A DNA stretch of 58,508 nucleotides, taken from positions 1 through 58,508 of the forward strand of contig JBHHZI010000004.1 of NCBI GenBank assembly GCA_046757965.1. The letters are read 5' to 3'. This document shows positions 32,720 through 40,558 of this stretch, piece by piece. How positions within the stretch are numbered: position 1 is the first letter of the stretch; each line of letters begins with the position of its first letter. A program made the translations under genes and the position numbers. The notes beneath the pieces are model-generated. The model did no database searches. It had not been told where the DNA came from and was given only the letters and a program-made list of their open reading frames with translations. This DNA is from JBHHZI01 sp046757965 (lineage in GTDB: Bacteria > Acidobacteriota > Polarisedimenticolia > SMYD01).

Positions 32720-33583
32720 GTGACCAGAGCGGAGATCGGCATCATCGGGGGCAGCGGTCTGTATGACCTGAGTGGGATCGAGAACGGCCGGGAGGTTCAC
32801 CTGCAGACGCCGTTCGGCGAGCCCTCGGATGCTTATCACGTCGGGAATCTCGGAGGCCGCTCCGTCGCCTTCCTGCCCCGCCATGGCGGCGGCCACCTGC
32901 TGGCGCCCGGCAGGATCAACGCCCGCGCCAACATCCACGGGTTCAAGCAGCTCGGTGTGGAGCGCATTCTGTCTGTCTCGGCCGTCGGGTCGATGCAGGA
33001 GGAGATCGCGCCGCTGGACATGGTGGTTCCCGACCAGTTCATCGACCGCACGCGCCATCGCGCGGATACCTTCTTCGACGCCGGACCGGTCGTGCATGTC
33101 GCCTTCGCCGACCCCATCTGTCCGGATCTCGCTCGCGGATTGATCCGGGCGGTTGCCGCGCCGGTGCGCGTTCACGGGACCGGAACCTATCTGTGCATGG
33201 AGGGACCCCAGTTCTCGACACGCGCCGAATCGCACCTGTACCGGTCCTGGGGTGTTTCGGTGATCGGCATGACCAACCTGACCGAGGCGCGCCTCGCCCG
33301 CGAAGCCGAGCTCTGCTACGCGACACTGGCGCTGGTCACCGACTACGATTGCTGGCGCGAGGGTGACGAGGTGGCCGTGGATCAGATCCTGGAGATCCTC
33401 GCGCAGAATGCCGGTCATGCGGCCGAGGTCCTGGGTCGATGTGTGGCCGCCCTGAGTGCGGAGCGGTCCTGCACCTGTTCAGAGGCGCTGGCGTCGGCGA
33501 TCTTGACCCGTCCTGACCGGATTCCCCGACCGATCCGCCGGCGCCTGGATCTGCTCATCGGCCACCGGCTGGGAAAGGAGTGA
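32720..33583 (+). CDS. mtnP: S-methyl-5'-thioadenosine phosphorylase
   Basis: A 287-aa purine phosphorylase family member started at GTG 32720 behind AGGAG. IGIIGGSGLYDL and GVERILSVSAVGSMQEEI mark the phosphate and ribose site; GTGTYLCMEGPQFSTRAES and VTDYDCW are the MTAP type, where Asp residues select 6-aminopurines over guanine or hypoxanthine. It splits methylthioadenosine into adenine and methylthioribose-1-phosphate. No other methionine-salvage gene is adjacent, though metK lies 18 kb away. Confidence 0.93.
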   Translation: MTRAEIGIIGGSGLYDLSGIENGREVHLQTPFGEPSDAYHVGNLGGRSVAFLPRHGGGHLLAPGRINARANIHGFKQLGVERILSVSAVGSMQEEIAPLDMVVPDQFIDRTRHRADTFFDAGPVVHVAFADPICPDLARGLIRAVAAPVRVHGTGTYLCMEGPQFSTRAESHLYRSWGVSVIGMTNLTEARLAREAELCYATLALVTDYDCWREGDEVAVDQILEILAQNAGHAAEVLGRCVAALSAERSCTCSEALASAILTRPDRIPRPIRRRLDLLIGHRLGKE

Positions 33584-33589
33584 GCGGGC

Positions 33590-34519
33590 ATGTCCCTGCT
33601 TGTCATCGGAACCGTAGCCTTCGACAGTGTGACGACGCCGCACGGCAGCCGGGAATCGACCCTTGGAGGGTCGGCCACATACTTCGCCGTGGCGGCCTCG
33701 TTCTTCACCCCGGTCAGCATGGTCGCCGTGGTCGGAGAGGACTTCCCGGCGGACATCCTCGAACGGCTGGGCCGGCGTGGCATCGACACGTCGGGCGTCG
33801 TCACGGTGCCGGGCAAGACCTTCCGGTGGAAGGGTGAATACGGCGACGATCTGAACGAGGCACGGACCCTCGAGACACATCTCAATGTGCTCGAGGTGTT
33901 CAAGCCCGAGCTCTCGGGGATGCAGCGCCGGGCGGACCACCTGTTCCTGGCGAACATTGACCCGGTTCTCCAGAAGGAGGTGCAGCGCCAGGTCGAGTCT
34001 CCGCATCTTGTGGCGGCCGACACGATGAACTTCTGGATCGAGGGAAAGAGGGCGGAGCTGGCCGCGACGCTGGCGGACGTCGACCTGCTGGTCATCAATG
34101 ACGGCGAGGCGCGGATGCTGGCCGGCGAGTCCTCGCTCCCGCGGGCGGCGGTGAGGATCCGCACCATGGGCCCGGAATCGGTCATCATCAAGCGTGGCGA
34201 GCATGGCGTGGCGTTGTTCACGGCATCGGACACCTTCGTGGCGCCTGCCTTCCCGGTGGAGAACGTGCTGGATCCGACCGGCGCCGGAGACAGCTTTGCC
34301 GGAGGGATGATGGGCTATCTGGCCCATCGAGATCGTCATGACCCGGCGACGCTGCGCCAGGCGATCATCTACGGCTCCACGCTGGCGTCGTTCAACGTGG
34401 AGGACTTCAGCATGGATCGCTTGCTCGCGTTGACGAGATCCGAGATCGATGCACGATACAGGGCGTTCACTGCCCTGACCCATTTTGATCCGATCGGTGC
34501 CGGATCGGAGGAGGGCTAG
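33590..34519 (+). CDS. PfkB-family carbohydrate or nucleoside kinase
   Basis: A 309-aa ribokinase-fold kinase. The N-terminal sugar-binding region has STLGGSATYFAVAAS; the catalytic signature near the C-terminus is DPTGAGDSFAGG, with Asp as base. The gene is 6 bases from mtnP, so a substrate linked to methylthioadenosine or adenosine turnover is plausible, but nothing in the sequence fixes it. SVTTPHGSRESTLGGS resembles the adenosine-kinase-like subgroup. Confidence 0.85.
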   Translation: MSLLVIGTVAFDSVTTPHGSRESTLGGSATYFAVAASFFTPVSMVAVVGEDFPADILERLGRRGIDTSGVVTVPGKTFRWKGEYGDDLNEARTLETHLNVLEVFKPELSGMQRRADHLFLANIDPVLQKEVQRQVESPHLVAADTMNFWIEGKRAELAATLADVDLLVINDGEARMLAGESSLPRAAVRIRTMGPESVIIKRGEHGVALFTASDTFVAPAFPVENVLDPTGAGDSFAGGMMGYLAHRDRHDPATLRQAIIYGSTLASFNVEDFSMDRLLALTRSEIDARYRAFTALTHFDPIGAGSEEG

Positions 34520-34522
34520 GCC

Positions 34523-35014
34523 ATGGCGAGGACGATCAGTGGCGCGCTGTCGGCGTCTGGACGACGGTTTGGCATCGTGCTGCCCCGGTTCAACGATCTG
34601 TTCGGCCGACGTCTCCTCGATGCGGCGATCGACTGTCTTCTTCGCCATGGAGCCGACGACGACGGGATCCTCGTCGTCCGCGTGCCGGGGGTCTTCGAGC
34701 TGCCGTTCGCCGCGAAGCTCGTCGCCTCGCGTCCTGACGTGGATGCCGTGCTGGCGCTGGGGGTTCTCATTCGCGGCGCGACGCCCCACTTCGACCATAT
34801 CGCCGCCGAGGTGGTCCGCGGTCTGGGGCGGCTCAACAGCACGGCCGACGTACCCGTCACCTTCGGCGTGGTCACCGCGGAGAATCAGGAACAGGCGATG
34901 GAGCGGTGCGGTGGCAAGGCGGGGAATCGTGGCCGGGACGCCGCCATCGCGGCGATGGAGATGGTGGAGGTCCGCCGCCGGGTGCTCGAGGACGTGCCGG
35001 CCCGGGGGGCGTGA
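34523..35014 (+). CDS. ribH: 6,7-dimethyl-8-ribityllumazine synthase
   Basis: A 163-aa riboflavin-pathway enzyme that condenses 5-amino-6-ribitylaminouracil with dihydroxybutanone phosphate. The family blocks are present: RFNDLFGRRLLDAA, VRVPGVFELPFAAK, ALGVLIRGATPHFDHIAAEV (catalytic His) and VVTAENQEQAMER. RibH-NusB adjacency is common across bacteria. No other rib genes are in the window. Confidence 0.95.
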   Translation: MARTISGALSASGRRFGIVLPRFNDLFGRRLLDAAIDCLLRHGADDDGILVVRVPGVFELPFAAKLVASRPDVDAVLALGVLIRGATPHFDHIAAEVVRGLGRLNSTADVPVTFGVVTAENQEQAMERCGGKAGNRGRDAAIAAMEMVEVRRRVLEDVPARGA

Positions 35015-35023
35015 GGTCGGCCG

Positions 35024-35446
35024 GTGGGACAGCGACGACGAGCGAGGGAACTGGCCCTTCAGCTGCTCTTCGAGGTGGAGATCACGCGCGACCCGCCGGC
35101 GCAAGTGCTGACCCGTTTCTGGGCCATGCGCGAGGTGCCGCAGGCGGTGCAGGAGTTCACCGGGACACTCGTCCTGGGGACGGTGGCCCATCTCGAGTCC
35201 ATCGACAGGCTCCTGGCCTCGGCTGCAAAGAACTGGCGTCTCGGCCGCATGGCGATCGTCGATCGCAACGTGCTCCGCATGGCGATCTTCGAGCTCCGGC
35301 ACCGGCCGGAGACTCCGTCCGCCGTGGTCATCGACGAGGCCATCGAGATCGCGCGGAAGTTCGGCTCGGAGGACTCGGCCCCGTTCATCAACGGTGTCCT
35401 GGACGCCGTGCGACAGGGAATTGCGCAGGCAGGGAACGAGACCTAG
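35024..35446 (+). CDS. nusB: transcription antitermination factor NusB
   Basis: A 140-aa all-helical protein that binds the boxA of rRNA leaders with NusE/S10. ARELALQLLFEVEIT, NWRLGRMAIVDRNVLRMAIFEL (core RMAIVDRNVLRMA) and AIEIARKFGSEDSAPFINGVLD are standard. GTG 35024 is 9 bases after the ribH stop. Confidence 0.95.
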   Translation: MGQRRRARELALQLLFEVEITRDPPAQVLTRFWAMREVPQAVQEFTGTLVLGTVAHLESIDRLLASAAKNWRLGRMAIVDRNVLRMAIFELRHRPETPSAVVIDEAIEIARKFGSEDSAPFINGVLDAVRQGIAQAGNET

Positions 35447-35489
35447 ATTCGCCTCGCGGCCCCGTCCGGCGCCGGTATTCGAGGTGAGT

Positions 35490-36467
35490 GTGGAGAAGTC
35501 CGAGTCGAAGATCCTGCCCGCGGTCCTGCTGGTGGATGACGAGGAGCTGTATCTGCGGGCCATGGTCCGCGACTTCCGCCAGCATGGCTATGCGGTGACC
35601 GCCCGGCGCGACACGGTGAGCGGGGAGCAGGCCTATCGCGAGCTCAGGCGCCAGGGACAGCGACCGCTGGTGATCGTCGACCTGGTCCAGCCCGGCAGCG
35701 ATGGGGGCTACCTCGGGGGCCTGGACCTCCTCAGGAGGCTCGGGCCGGACCCGGAGTGCGAGATCATCGCCGTGTCGGATAACGAGGCGGCCTGGCTGGC
35801 CACGTCCGCCCGAAGTCTCGGAGCCAAGCGCACCATCGTCAAACCCGACCTGAGACGGGTCGAACCGGAGCACATCGATTCCGCGGTGCAGGAGTTCCTG
35901 GACGAGATCTCCGGCCGGGAATCCTCGTCGGCGACGCCGACGGAGGCCCCGCTGCGGGAGCCGGGAGCCGGGTCCGGTGGGTCCGCACCGGGGGATCTCC
36001 TCGGAGCCCTGGAGGAGCTGAGGCACGCCGCCGACCGCTCATCGGTTCTGCTGCTGGTGATGCGGTATGCGGCGGAGATCACGGCCCGGGGCCTCCTCTA
36101 TGAGGTGGAGGGCGATCATCTCAGGGTTCTCGGCCGCTTCGGCATGGACGGCGGTGCCCACGGAGACGAGGTCATCGGTCTCGACGAGGACACGCTCCCG
36201 GGGCGGGCCTTCTGGTCCGGCCGGCTCCAGCGCTCCACCGGGAGCGAGGTGGCCGCCCTGGCTCCGGGGCTCCCCGAACCGGCACCCGGCGAGGGCGTGG
36301 CGCTGCCCGTCATGGGTCCGGGAGGCGTGGCGGCCGTGCTCTACGCCGACACCGGGGCTGGAGCCGCCGGTTTGCCGGATCTGCGCTCCCTGAGCGCTCT
36401 GGCCGCGACGGCGAGCCTCGCGCTGGGCCGATCGGTCCGCCGTCCGGTGGCCGCCCGGGCGGTTTGA
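35490..36467 (+). CDS. receiver-like domain plus GAF-like domain protein
   Basis: A 325-aa cytoplasmic protein. The start at GTG 35490 follows GAGG by 5 bases; GTG 35484 is the alternative. Residues about 10-135 resemble a receiver: VLLVDDEELYLRAMV, phosphoacceptor-like Asp in VIVDLVQPGSDGGYLGG, and a Lys in IVKPD. The spacing around the Asp is longer than in CheY. A linker rich in Pro and Gly precedes residues about 175-310, a GAF-like fold (LLLVMRYAAEITARGLLYEVEG, LALPVMGPGGVAAVLYAD). It precedes the chemosensory operon and probably feeds it or is fed by it. It might bind a small ligand. Confidence 0.7.
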   Translation: MEKSESKILPAVLLVDDEELYLRAMVRDFRQHGYAVTARRDTVSGEQAYRELRRQGQRPLVIVDLVQPGSDGGYLGGLDLLRRLGPDPECEIIAVSDNEAAWLATSARSLGAKRTIVKPDLRRVEPEHIDSAVQEFLDEISGRESSSATPTEAPLREPGAGSGGSAPGDLLGALEELRHAADRSSVLLLVMRYAAEITARGLLYEVEGDHLRVLGRFGMDGGAHGDEVIGLDEDTLPGRAFWSGRLQRSTGSEVAALAPGLPEPAPGEGVALPVMGPGGVAAVLYADTGAGAAGLPDLRSLSALAATASLALGRSVRRPVAARAV

Positions 36468-36492
36468 AGCCACCCCTGGCGGGACCTATATT
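36464..36492 (+). promoter_or_regulatory. sigma70-type promoter for the cheY-cheA operon
   Basis: TTGAAG (36464-36469), 17-base spacer and TATATT (36487-36492), with initiation near 36499. This starts a run of genes through 45848 with very short gaps. The -35 overlaps the last codon and stop of the preceding gene. Confidence 0.65.
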
Positions 36493-36555
36493 CCGCCGCG
36501 GACCGGATGCTCGCCATCTGTGGAAGAGGCATCCCTTCTCGCGGGGTGGTGCGCC

Positions 36556-36930
36556 ATGAATTTTTTGATTGTTGAAGATTCGGAGTCGATGCGTGCTTTC
36601 ATCAGCGGAGCCATCGAATCGGGATTCGATGCCGCGGTGACCGAGACCACCAACGGCTTCGAGGCCCTGCGTGCCCTGGCCGGCAAGCAGTTCGATGCCA
36701 TCGTGACCGATATCAATATGCCGGACATCAACGGGCTCGAGTTGCTCCGCTATGTGCGGGAGCACCCGGTCTACCGCAGGATTCCGGTGGTGATCATCTC
36801 GACGGAGATCGCCGAGGAAGACCGGCGTCGCGGCATGAAGGCCGGCGCCTCGGCCTACCTCAACAAACCGTTCCGGCCGGAACAGCTTCAGGAAGTCCTG
36901 ACCGGTCTGCTCGATCAGGAGACCGTGTGA
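36556..36930 (+). CDS. CheY-like single-domain response regulator
   Basis: A 124-aa receiver. VEDSESM supplies the acidic pocket, Asp52 in VTDINMPDINGLELL is the phosphoacceptor, and IISTEI plus YLNKPFRPEQL give the conserved Thr and Lys. It has no output domain, so it acts by binding a partner. It lies 6 bases before cheA and should be one of that kinase's targets. Confidence 0.93.
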   Translation: MNFLIVEDSESMRAFISGAIESGFDAAVTETTNGFEALRALAGKQFDAIVTDINMPDINGLELLRYVREHPVYRRIPVVIISTEIAEEDRRRGMKAGASAYLNKPFRPEQLQEVLTGLLDQETV

Positions 36931-36936
36931 TCGCTC

Positions 36937-38967
36937 ATGCATGATCCGGGAGGCCACCTGAATCAGGAGGAGTTCCGCGCGGAGGCCGAGGAGATCCTCG
37001 AGAAGCTGGGTGACGAGCTTCGTGAGGCCGAATCCGAAATCGCGCAGGGTGGGATCCGCGCCGGACGGATCAATTCTCTGTTCCGCGGTGTTCACACCCT
37101 GAAGGGCATCGCCGGCCTCCTCGGCCGTGAGGATCTGGGCGCGCTGGCCCACAAGCTGGAGGACTTTCTCGACCGGCTGCGCATGGGAAGAGTGGAACTG
37201 TCCGGCGGCAAGCTGGACCTGCTCTACGACACTCACGAGATGCTCGAGCAGATGCTCGAGGGCAAGGCGGTGGACGAGGCGCGCGTCCGCGAACTCGCGC
37301 AACGTCTCGGAGGAGGGGAGCAGCCACCGGGAGACGCCCCGGAGGCGGCTGCCCTGGAGCCCGGTTTTGCCGCGTTCGACTCCCAGATTCTCGGAGCTCT
37401 CACCGAGTACGAGGAGCACCGCCTGCGGGAGAGCATCGCGGCGAATCGAAAGATCTGGCTGGTGGACGTGTCGCTCGACCTGGAGACATTCGACACCGAA
37501 CTGCGCAACCTGATCGCGATCCTCAACGAGGCCGGTGAGGTGTTGAGCACGCTGCCGTCCTATGCCGGAAGTGGCGACGGGCGGACCCTGGCATTCCGTC
37601 TCCTCTACGCCGGCGAGGACGATCAGGAGACGGTGCGACGTCGAGCGGGGATGGATGTCGCGGTCGTCTCTCCGTTTGCGGTGGAGGAGGTCTCGGACGA
37701 CGTGGTGAGCCCGGTGCCCGGCGGGGAGGGCGCCGCGGATGCGGACGGAAGCGAGATGGACGCCTGGGGTCCCCAGCCCCGGTCGAGCGTGCGGGTGGAT
37801 CTGGAGCGACTCGATCAGATCATGAACCATGCGGGTGCGCTGATCCTGTCCCGACGGAAGATAGAGTCCCTCATGTCGAGCCTAGCGGAACGGGAGGAGG
37901 CGTCGGGGATTCGACGGGATATCGAGAGGGCCGCCGAGGAACTCGGAAAGAAGCTCGATGGGTTGCAGCGCTCGGTCATCGGCGCCCGGATGGTGCCGGT
38001 GGGGCAGATCGTCGGCAGACTGGATCGTCTCGTCCGGAAGCTGTCGCGACGGGCGTCCAAGACGATCCGCTTCTGCGCCGAGGGCGAACGCACGGAACTG
38101 GACAAGGTGATGATCGACAGGCTGCTGAGTCCGTTGATGCACCTGGTGCGCAACGCGGTCGACCACGGCATCGAGACACCGGATGAGCGCCGGGCCGCAG
38201 GGAAGTCGCCGACCGGCACGTTGCAACTGACGGCGGAGCAGAGAGGAAACGCCGTGGTGCTCGCGTTCGCCGACGACGGTCGCGGGATCGATCCGGAGCG
38301 CATCCAGCAGAAGGCGATCAGTCGTGGGATCCTGGACGGCGGGACACAGGTCAGTCCGGAAGAGGTGTCCGACCTCCTCTTCTGCCCCGGATTCTCCACC
38401 GCCGATGCGGTCAGTGACGTGTCCGGACGGGGCGTGGGCCTGGACGTGGTCCGGCGCGAGATCGCGGCGGTGGGTGGCAGCATGCGGATCCAGACGATGC
38501 CGGGTCAGGGCACGACATTCGAGATGGAACTGCCGATCACCATGGCGATCATCCAGTCGATGCTGACCCGGGCCGGAGGGCAGGTGTTCGCGATACCGGT
38601 GTCCGCGGTGGCCGAGACCCTGCGCATGCGCGGTGACCGGCTGGCCACGGTTGCCCGGGAACATGTCGTCCGCTTGCGAGGAGAGACCCTGCCCATGGTC
38701 AGTCTCGCCGAGTACTTCCGGATCGCCGAGAGCGACGCTGGCGTGCCGGCCTACGTGATGGTGCTGCGATGTGGCGAACGGTCGCTGGCGCTGGGTATCG
38801 ACAATGTCATCGGTCAGCAGGAGATCGTGCTCAAGTCCATCGGCGGTCGTCTCAGCAGTATTTCAGGACTGGCCGGTGCCACGGAGATCGGCGAGAACGA
38901 GGCCGCGCTGGTCATCGACCCCATGTCCCTCGCGGGCGATGTCTGGCGCGCGGCCGGCGCAGCGTGA
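36937..38967 (+). CDS. cheA: CheA-type chemosensory histidine kinase
   Basis: A 676-aa kinase. HPt domain with His53 (GVHTLKGIAG). Residues about 125-255 form an extra domain (AFDSQILGALTEYEEHRL, KIWLVDVSLDLETFDTEL) as in CheA proteins of non-flagellar, type IV-pilus or social-motility pathways. The dimerisation helix pair (about 265-340), ATP-binding boxes (HLVRNAVDHGIE, DDGRGID, SGRGVGLDVVR) and a CheW-like P5 end (ALGIDNVIGQQEIVLKSIGG) are intact. The catalytic residues all look functional, unlike the shorter CheA at 13258. Confidence 0.96.
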   Translation: MHDPGGHLNQEEFRAEAEEILEKLGDELREAESEIAQGGIRAGRINSLFRGVHTLKGIAGLLGREDLGALAHKLEDFLDRLRMGRVELSGGKLDLLYDTHEMLEQMLEGKAVDEARVRELAQRLGGGEQPPGDAPEAAALEPGFAAFDSQILGALTEYEEHRLRESIAANRKIWLVDVSLDLETFDTELRNLIAILNEAGEVLSTLPSYAGSGDGRTLAFRLLYAGEDDQETVRRRAGMDVAVVSPFAVEEVSDDVVSPVPGGEGAADADGSEMDAWGPQPRSSVRVDLERLDQIMNHAGALILSRRKIESLMSSLAEREEASGIRRDIERAAEELGKKLDGLQRSVIGARMVPVGQIVGRLDRLVRKLSRRASKTIRFCAEGERTELDKVMIDRLLSPLMHLVRNAVDHGIETPDERRAAGKSPTGTLQLTAEQRGNAVVLAFADDGRGIDPERIQQKAISRGILDGGTQVSPEEVSDLLFCPGFSTADAVSDVSGRGVGLDVVRREIAAVGGSMRIQTMPGQGTTFEMELPITMAIIQSMLTRAGGQVFAIPVSAVAETLRMRGDRLATVAREHVVRLRGETLPMVSLAEYFRIAESDAGVPAYVMVLRCGERSLALGIDNVIGQQEIVLKSIGGRLSSISGLAGATEIGENEAALVIDPMSLAGDVWRAAGAA

Positions 38968-38977
38968 AGGAGAGAGG

Positions 38978-39484
38978 ATGAGCCAGACGACCGTCCCCCC
39001 CAGTCACGTCGAGATCACATACGGAGTTCCTTCGACCGCGCCGGAGCCGGATCTTGCCGCGGCAACGCGACAGTTCCTCACCTTCCGTCTGGCCGACGAG
39101 CGGTTCGGGATCTCCATCGACTCCATCGTGGAGATCCTGAAGTATCGCCCGGCGACCCCGGTTCCCCGGGCGGATCCGGTGGTGCATGGCATCGTTTCCG
39201 TGCGGGGGCAGGTGGTGACGGTCCTGGACGGACGCCTGCGCCTCGGCCTGCCGGCAGCGGAGATCGGCGGCGCCACGCGCATCATCGTGGTGCACGACGG
39301 CAGCGAACTCGTCGGGTTGCTGGTCGATGAAGTGGTCGAGGTCGTCAGGCTGGCGGACGACGCCATCGCGGCGCCGCCGGCGACGGTGCGCGATGCCGGG
39401 GCGAGGGGCATCGTGGGCGTGTGCGACACGCACGACGAGAAGATCCTGATCTTGCTGGACATCGACCGGGTTCTGCGCATCTAG
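38978..39484 (+). CDS. cheW: CheW-like adaptor
   Basis: A 168-aa scaffold that starts behind AAGGAGAGAGG. TFRLADERFGISIDSIVEIL, PVVHGIVSVRGQVVTVLDGR and VVHDGSELVGLLVDEVVEVV are the standard CheW blocks, including the RG pair before VVTVLD. It should bridge CheA and a receptor not present in this operon. Confidence 0.94.
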   Translation: MSQTTVPPSHVEITYGVPSTAPEPDLAAATRQFLTFRLADERFGISIDSIVEILKYRPATPVPRADPVVHGIVSVRGQVVTVLDGRLRLGLPAAEIGGATRIIVVHDGSELVGLLVDEVVEVVRLADDAIAAPPATVRDAGARGIVGVCDTHDEKILILLDIDRVLRI

Positions 39485-39499
39485 AGGGGAAGAGGGGTC

Positions 39500-40552
39500 A
39501 TGGAAAAGGTCGTGGTCATCGGATGCCCCGCCTGTGGACGCCGGTATCGGTTCGACACGGGCCGTTTCGGAACGAGTGGTGTGCGCATTCGCTGCCGGTC
39601 GTGCGAGATGATCATGCAGGTGCGCGTGAACTCGCAGATGCTGGCCGCCGAGGTCGCGCGGCTCGATGAGGCCCCTGCGCCCGAGAACGTTCCGGAGCCG
39701 CCGCCGGCCCCGTCCGCCGCCCGGGAAGCGCCGGAAGCCTCGCCGTCCTTCGGGGCGGCCGGGGTCGAGGCGCCGGCACCCCTGGATGCCGCCGTCCCGG
39801 TGGAAGGGTCGCCAGCGGAGGCGCCGGAGCCCCGGGACGGCAGACCGATGGCGGCGAGCCCGGCGGAGATGCCGGCCCTGATCGCCGACACGGACGCGGA
39901 CCGCCGCCGGCTGCTCACCGATCTGCTGCATGCCGAGGGGTACACGGTGTCGGAGGTCTGTGACGGGATCGAGGCGCGACGCTCCATCGCCACGATCCGG
40001 CCGCAGGTGGCCTTCCTGAACGCCTTCCTCCCGAACGTGCTCGGCGTCACGCTCTGCTCGGAGATCAAGAGCCATCCGGAGCTGGCCGATATCCGGATCG
40101 TCCTGATCGGCTCCCAGTATCGTCGGGACCGGTTCGTGAGGGACCCGGAGAGCCTCTACGGAGCCGACGCGTTCCTGGATGGCAGTGTCGAGCCGGCCGA
40201 TTTCTCCCGGTGCACCGTCGAGCTGCTCGTCGAGCTGCGGCGGGCAGGGGCTCCGCCGGCCGAGCCGGTGCCGGGGAACGACCTGGAGGGACTGAAGCGC
40301 CTGGCGCGCATCATCGCCGGCGACATCATCCTCTACAACGCGGCCACCGCGGAAGGGGAGATCGCGGCGGGCCGGTTCTTCGAGACGTTCGCCGACGAGA
40401 TCCGGGAGGGGGAGACCCTCGTGGCCCGTCGTTTCCCGTCAGTGGACAACCGCCGAGCGGTCTTTCTCGACACACTCAGAACGGCCATCAACCATCACGG
40501 AACGTTCGCCGGCATATCGGCGCCGGCCGACTCACCGGCCGGAGGGCGCTGA
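39500..40552 (+). CDS. zinc-ribbon protein with degenerate receiver domain
   Basis: A 350-aa cytoplasmic protein of three parts. Residues 9-35 form a zinc ribbon with CPAC (Cys9, Cys12) and CRSC (Cys32, Cys35), of the MJ0042/zinc_ribbon_5 type. After an Ala/Pro linker, residues about 125-250 match a receiver (PALIADTDADRRRLLTDLL), but the phosphoacceptor strand reads VAFLNAFLPNVLG, with Asn where Asp is expected, so it is probably not phosphorylated. Residues about 265-345 form a helical module (LARIIAGDIILYN, FFETFADEIREGE) known from myxobacterial and geobacterial zinc-ribbon regulators. Placed between cheW and the HEAT gene, it likely works as a scaffold. Confidence 0.75.
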   Translation: MEKVVVIGCPACGRRYRFDTGRFGTSGVRIRCRSCEMIMQVRVNSQMLAAEVARLDEAPAPENVPEPPPAPSAAREAPEASPSFGAAGVEAPAPLDAAVPVEGSPAEAPEPRDGRPMAASPAEMPALIADTDADRRRLLTDLLHAEGYTVSEVCDGIEARRSIATIRPQVAFLNAFLPNVLGVTLCSEIKSHPELADIRIVLIGSQYRRDRFVRDPESLYGADAFLDGSVEPADFSRCTVELLVELRRAGAPPAEPVPGNDLEGLKRLARIIAGDIILYNAATAEGEIAAGRFFETFADEIREGETLVARRFPSVDNRRAVFLDTLRTAINHHGTFAGISAPADSPAGGR

Positions 40553-40558
40553 GGAATC

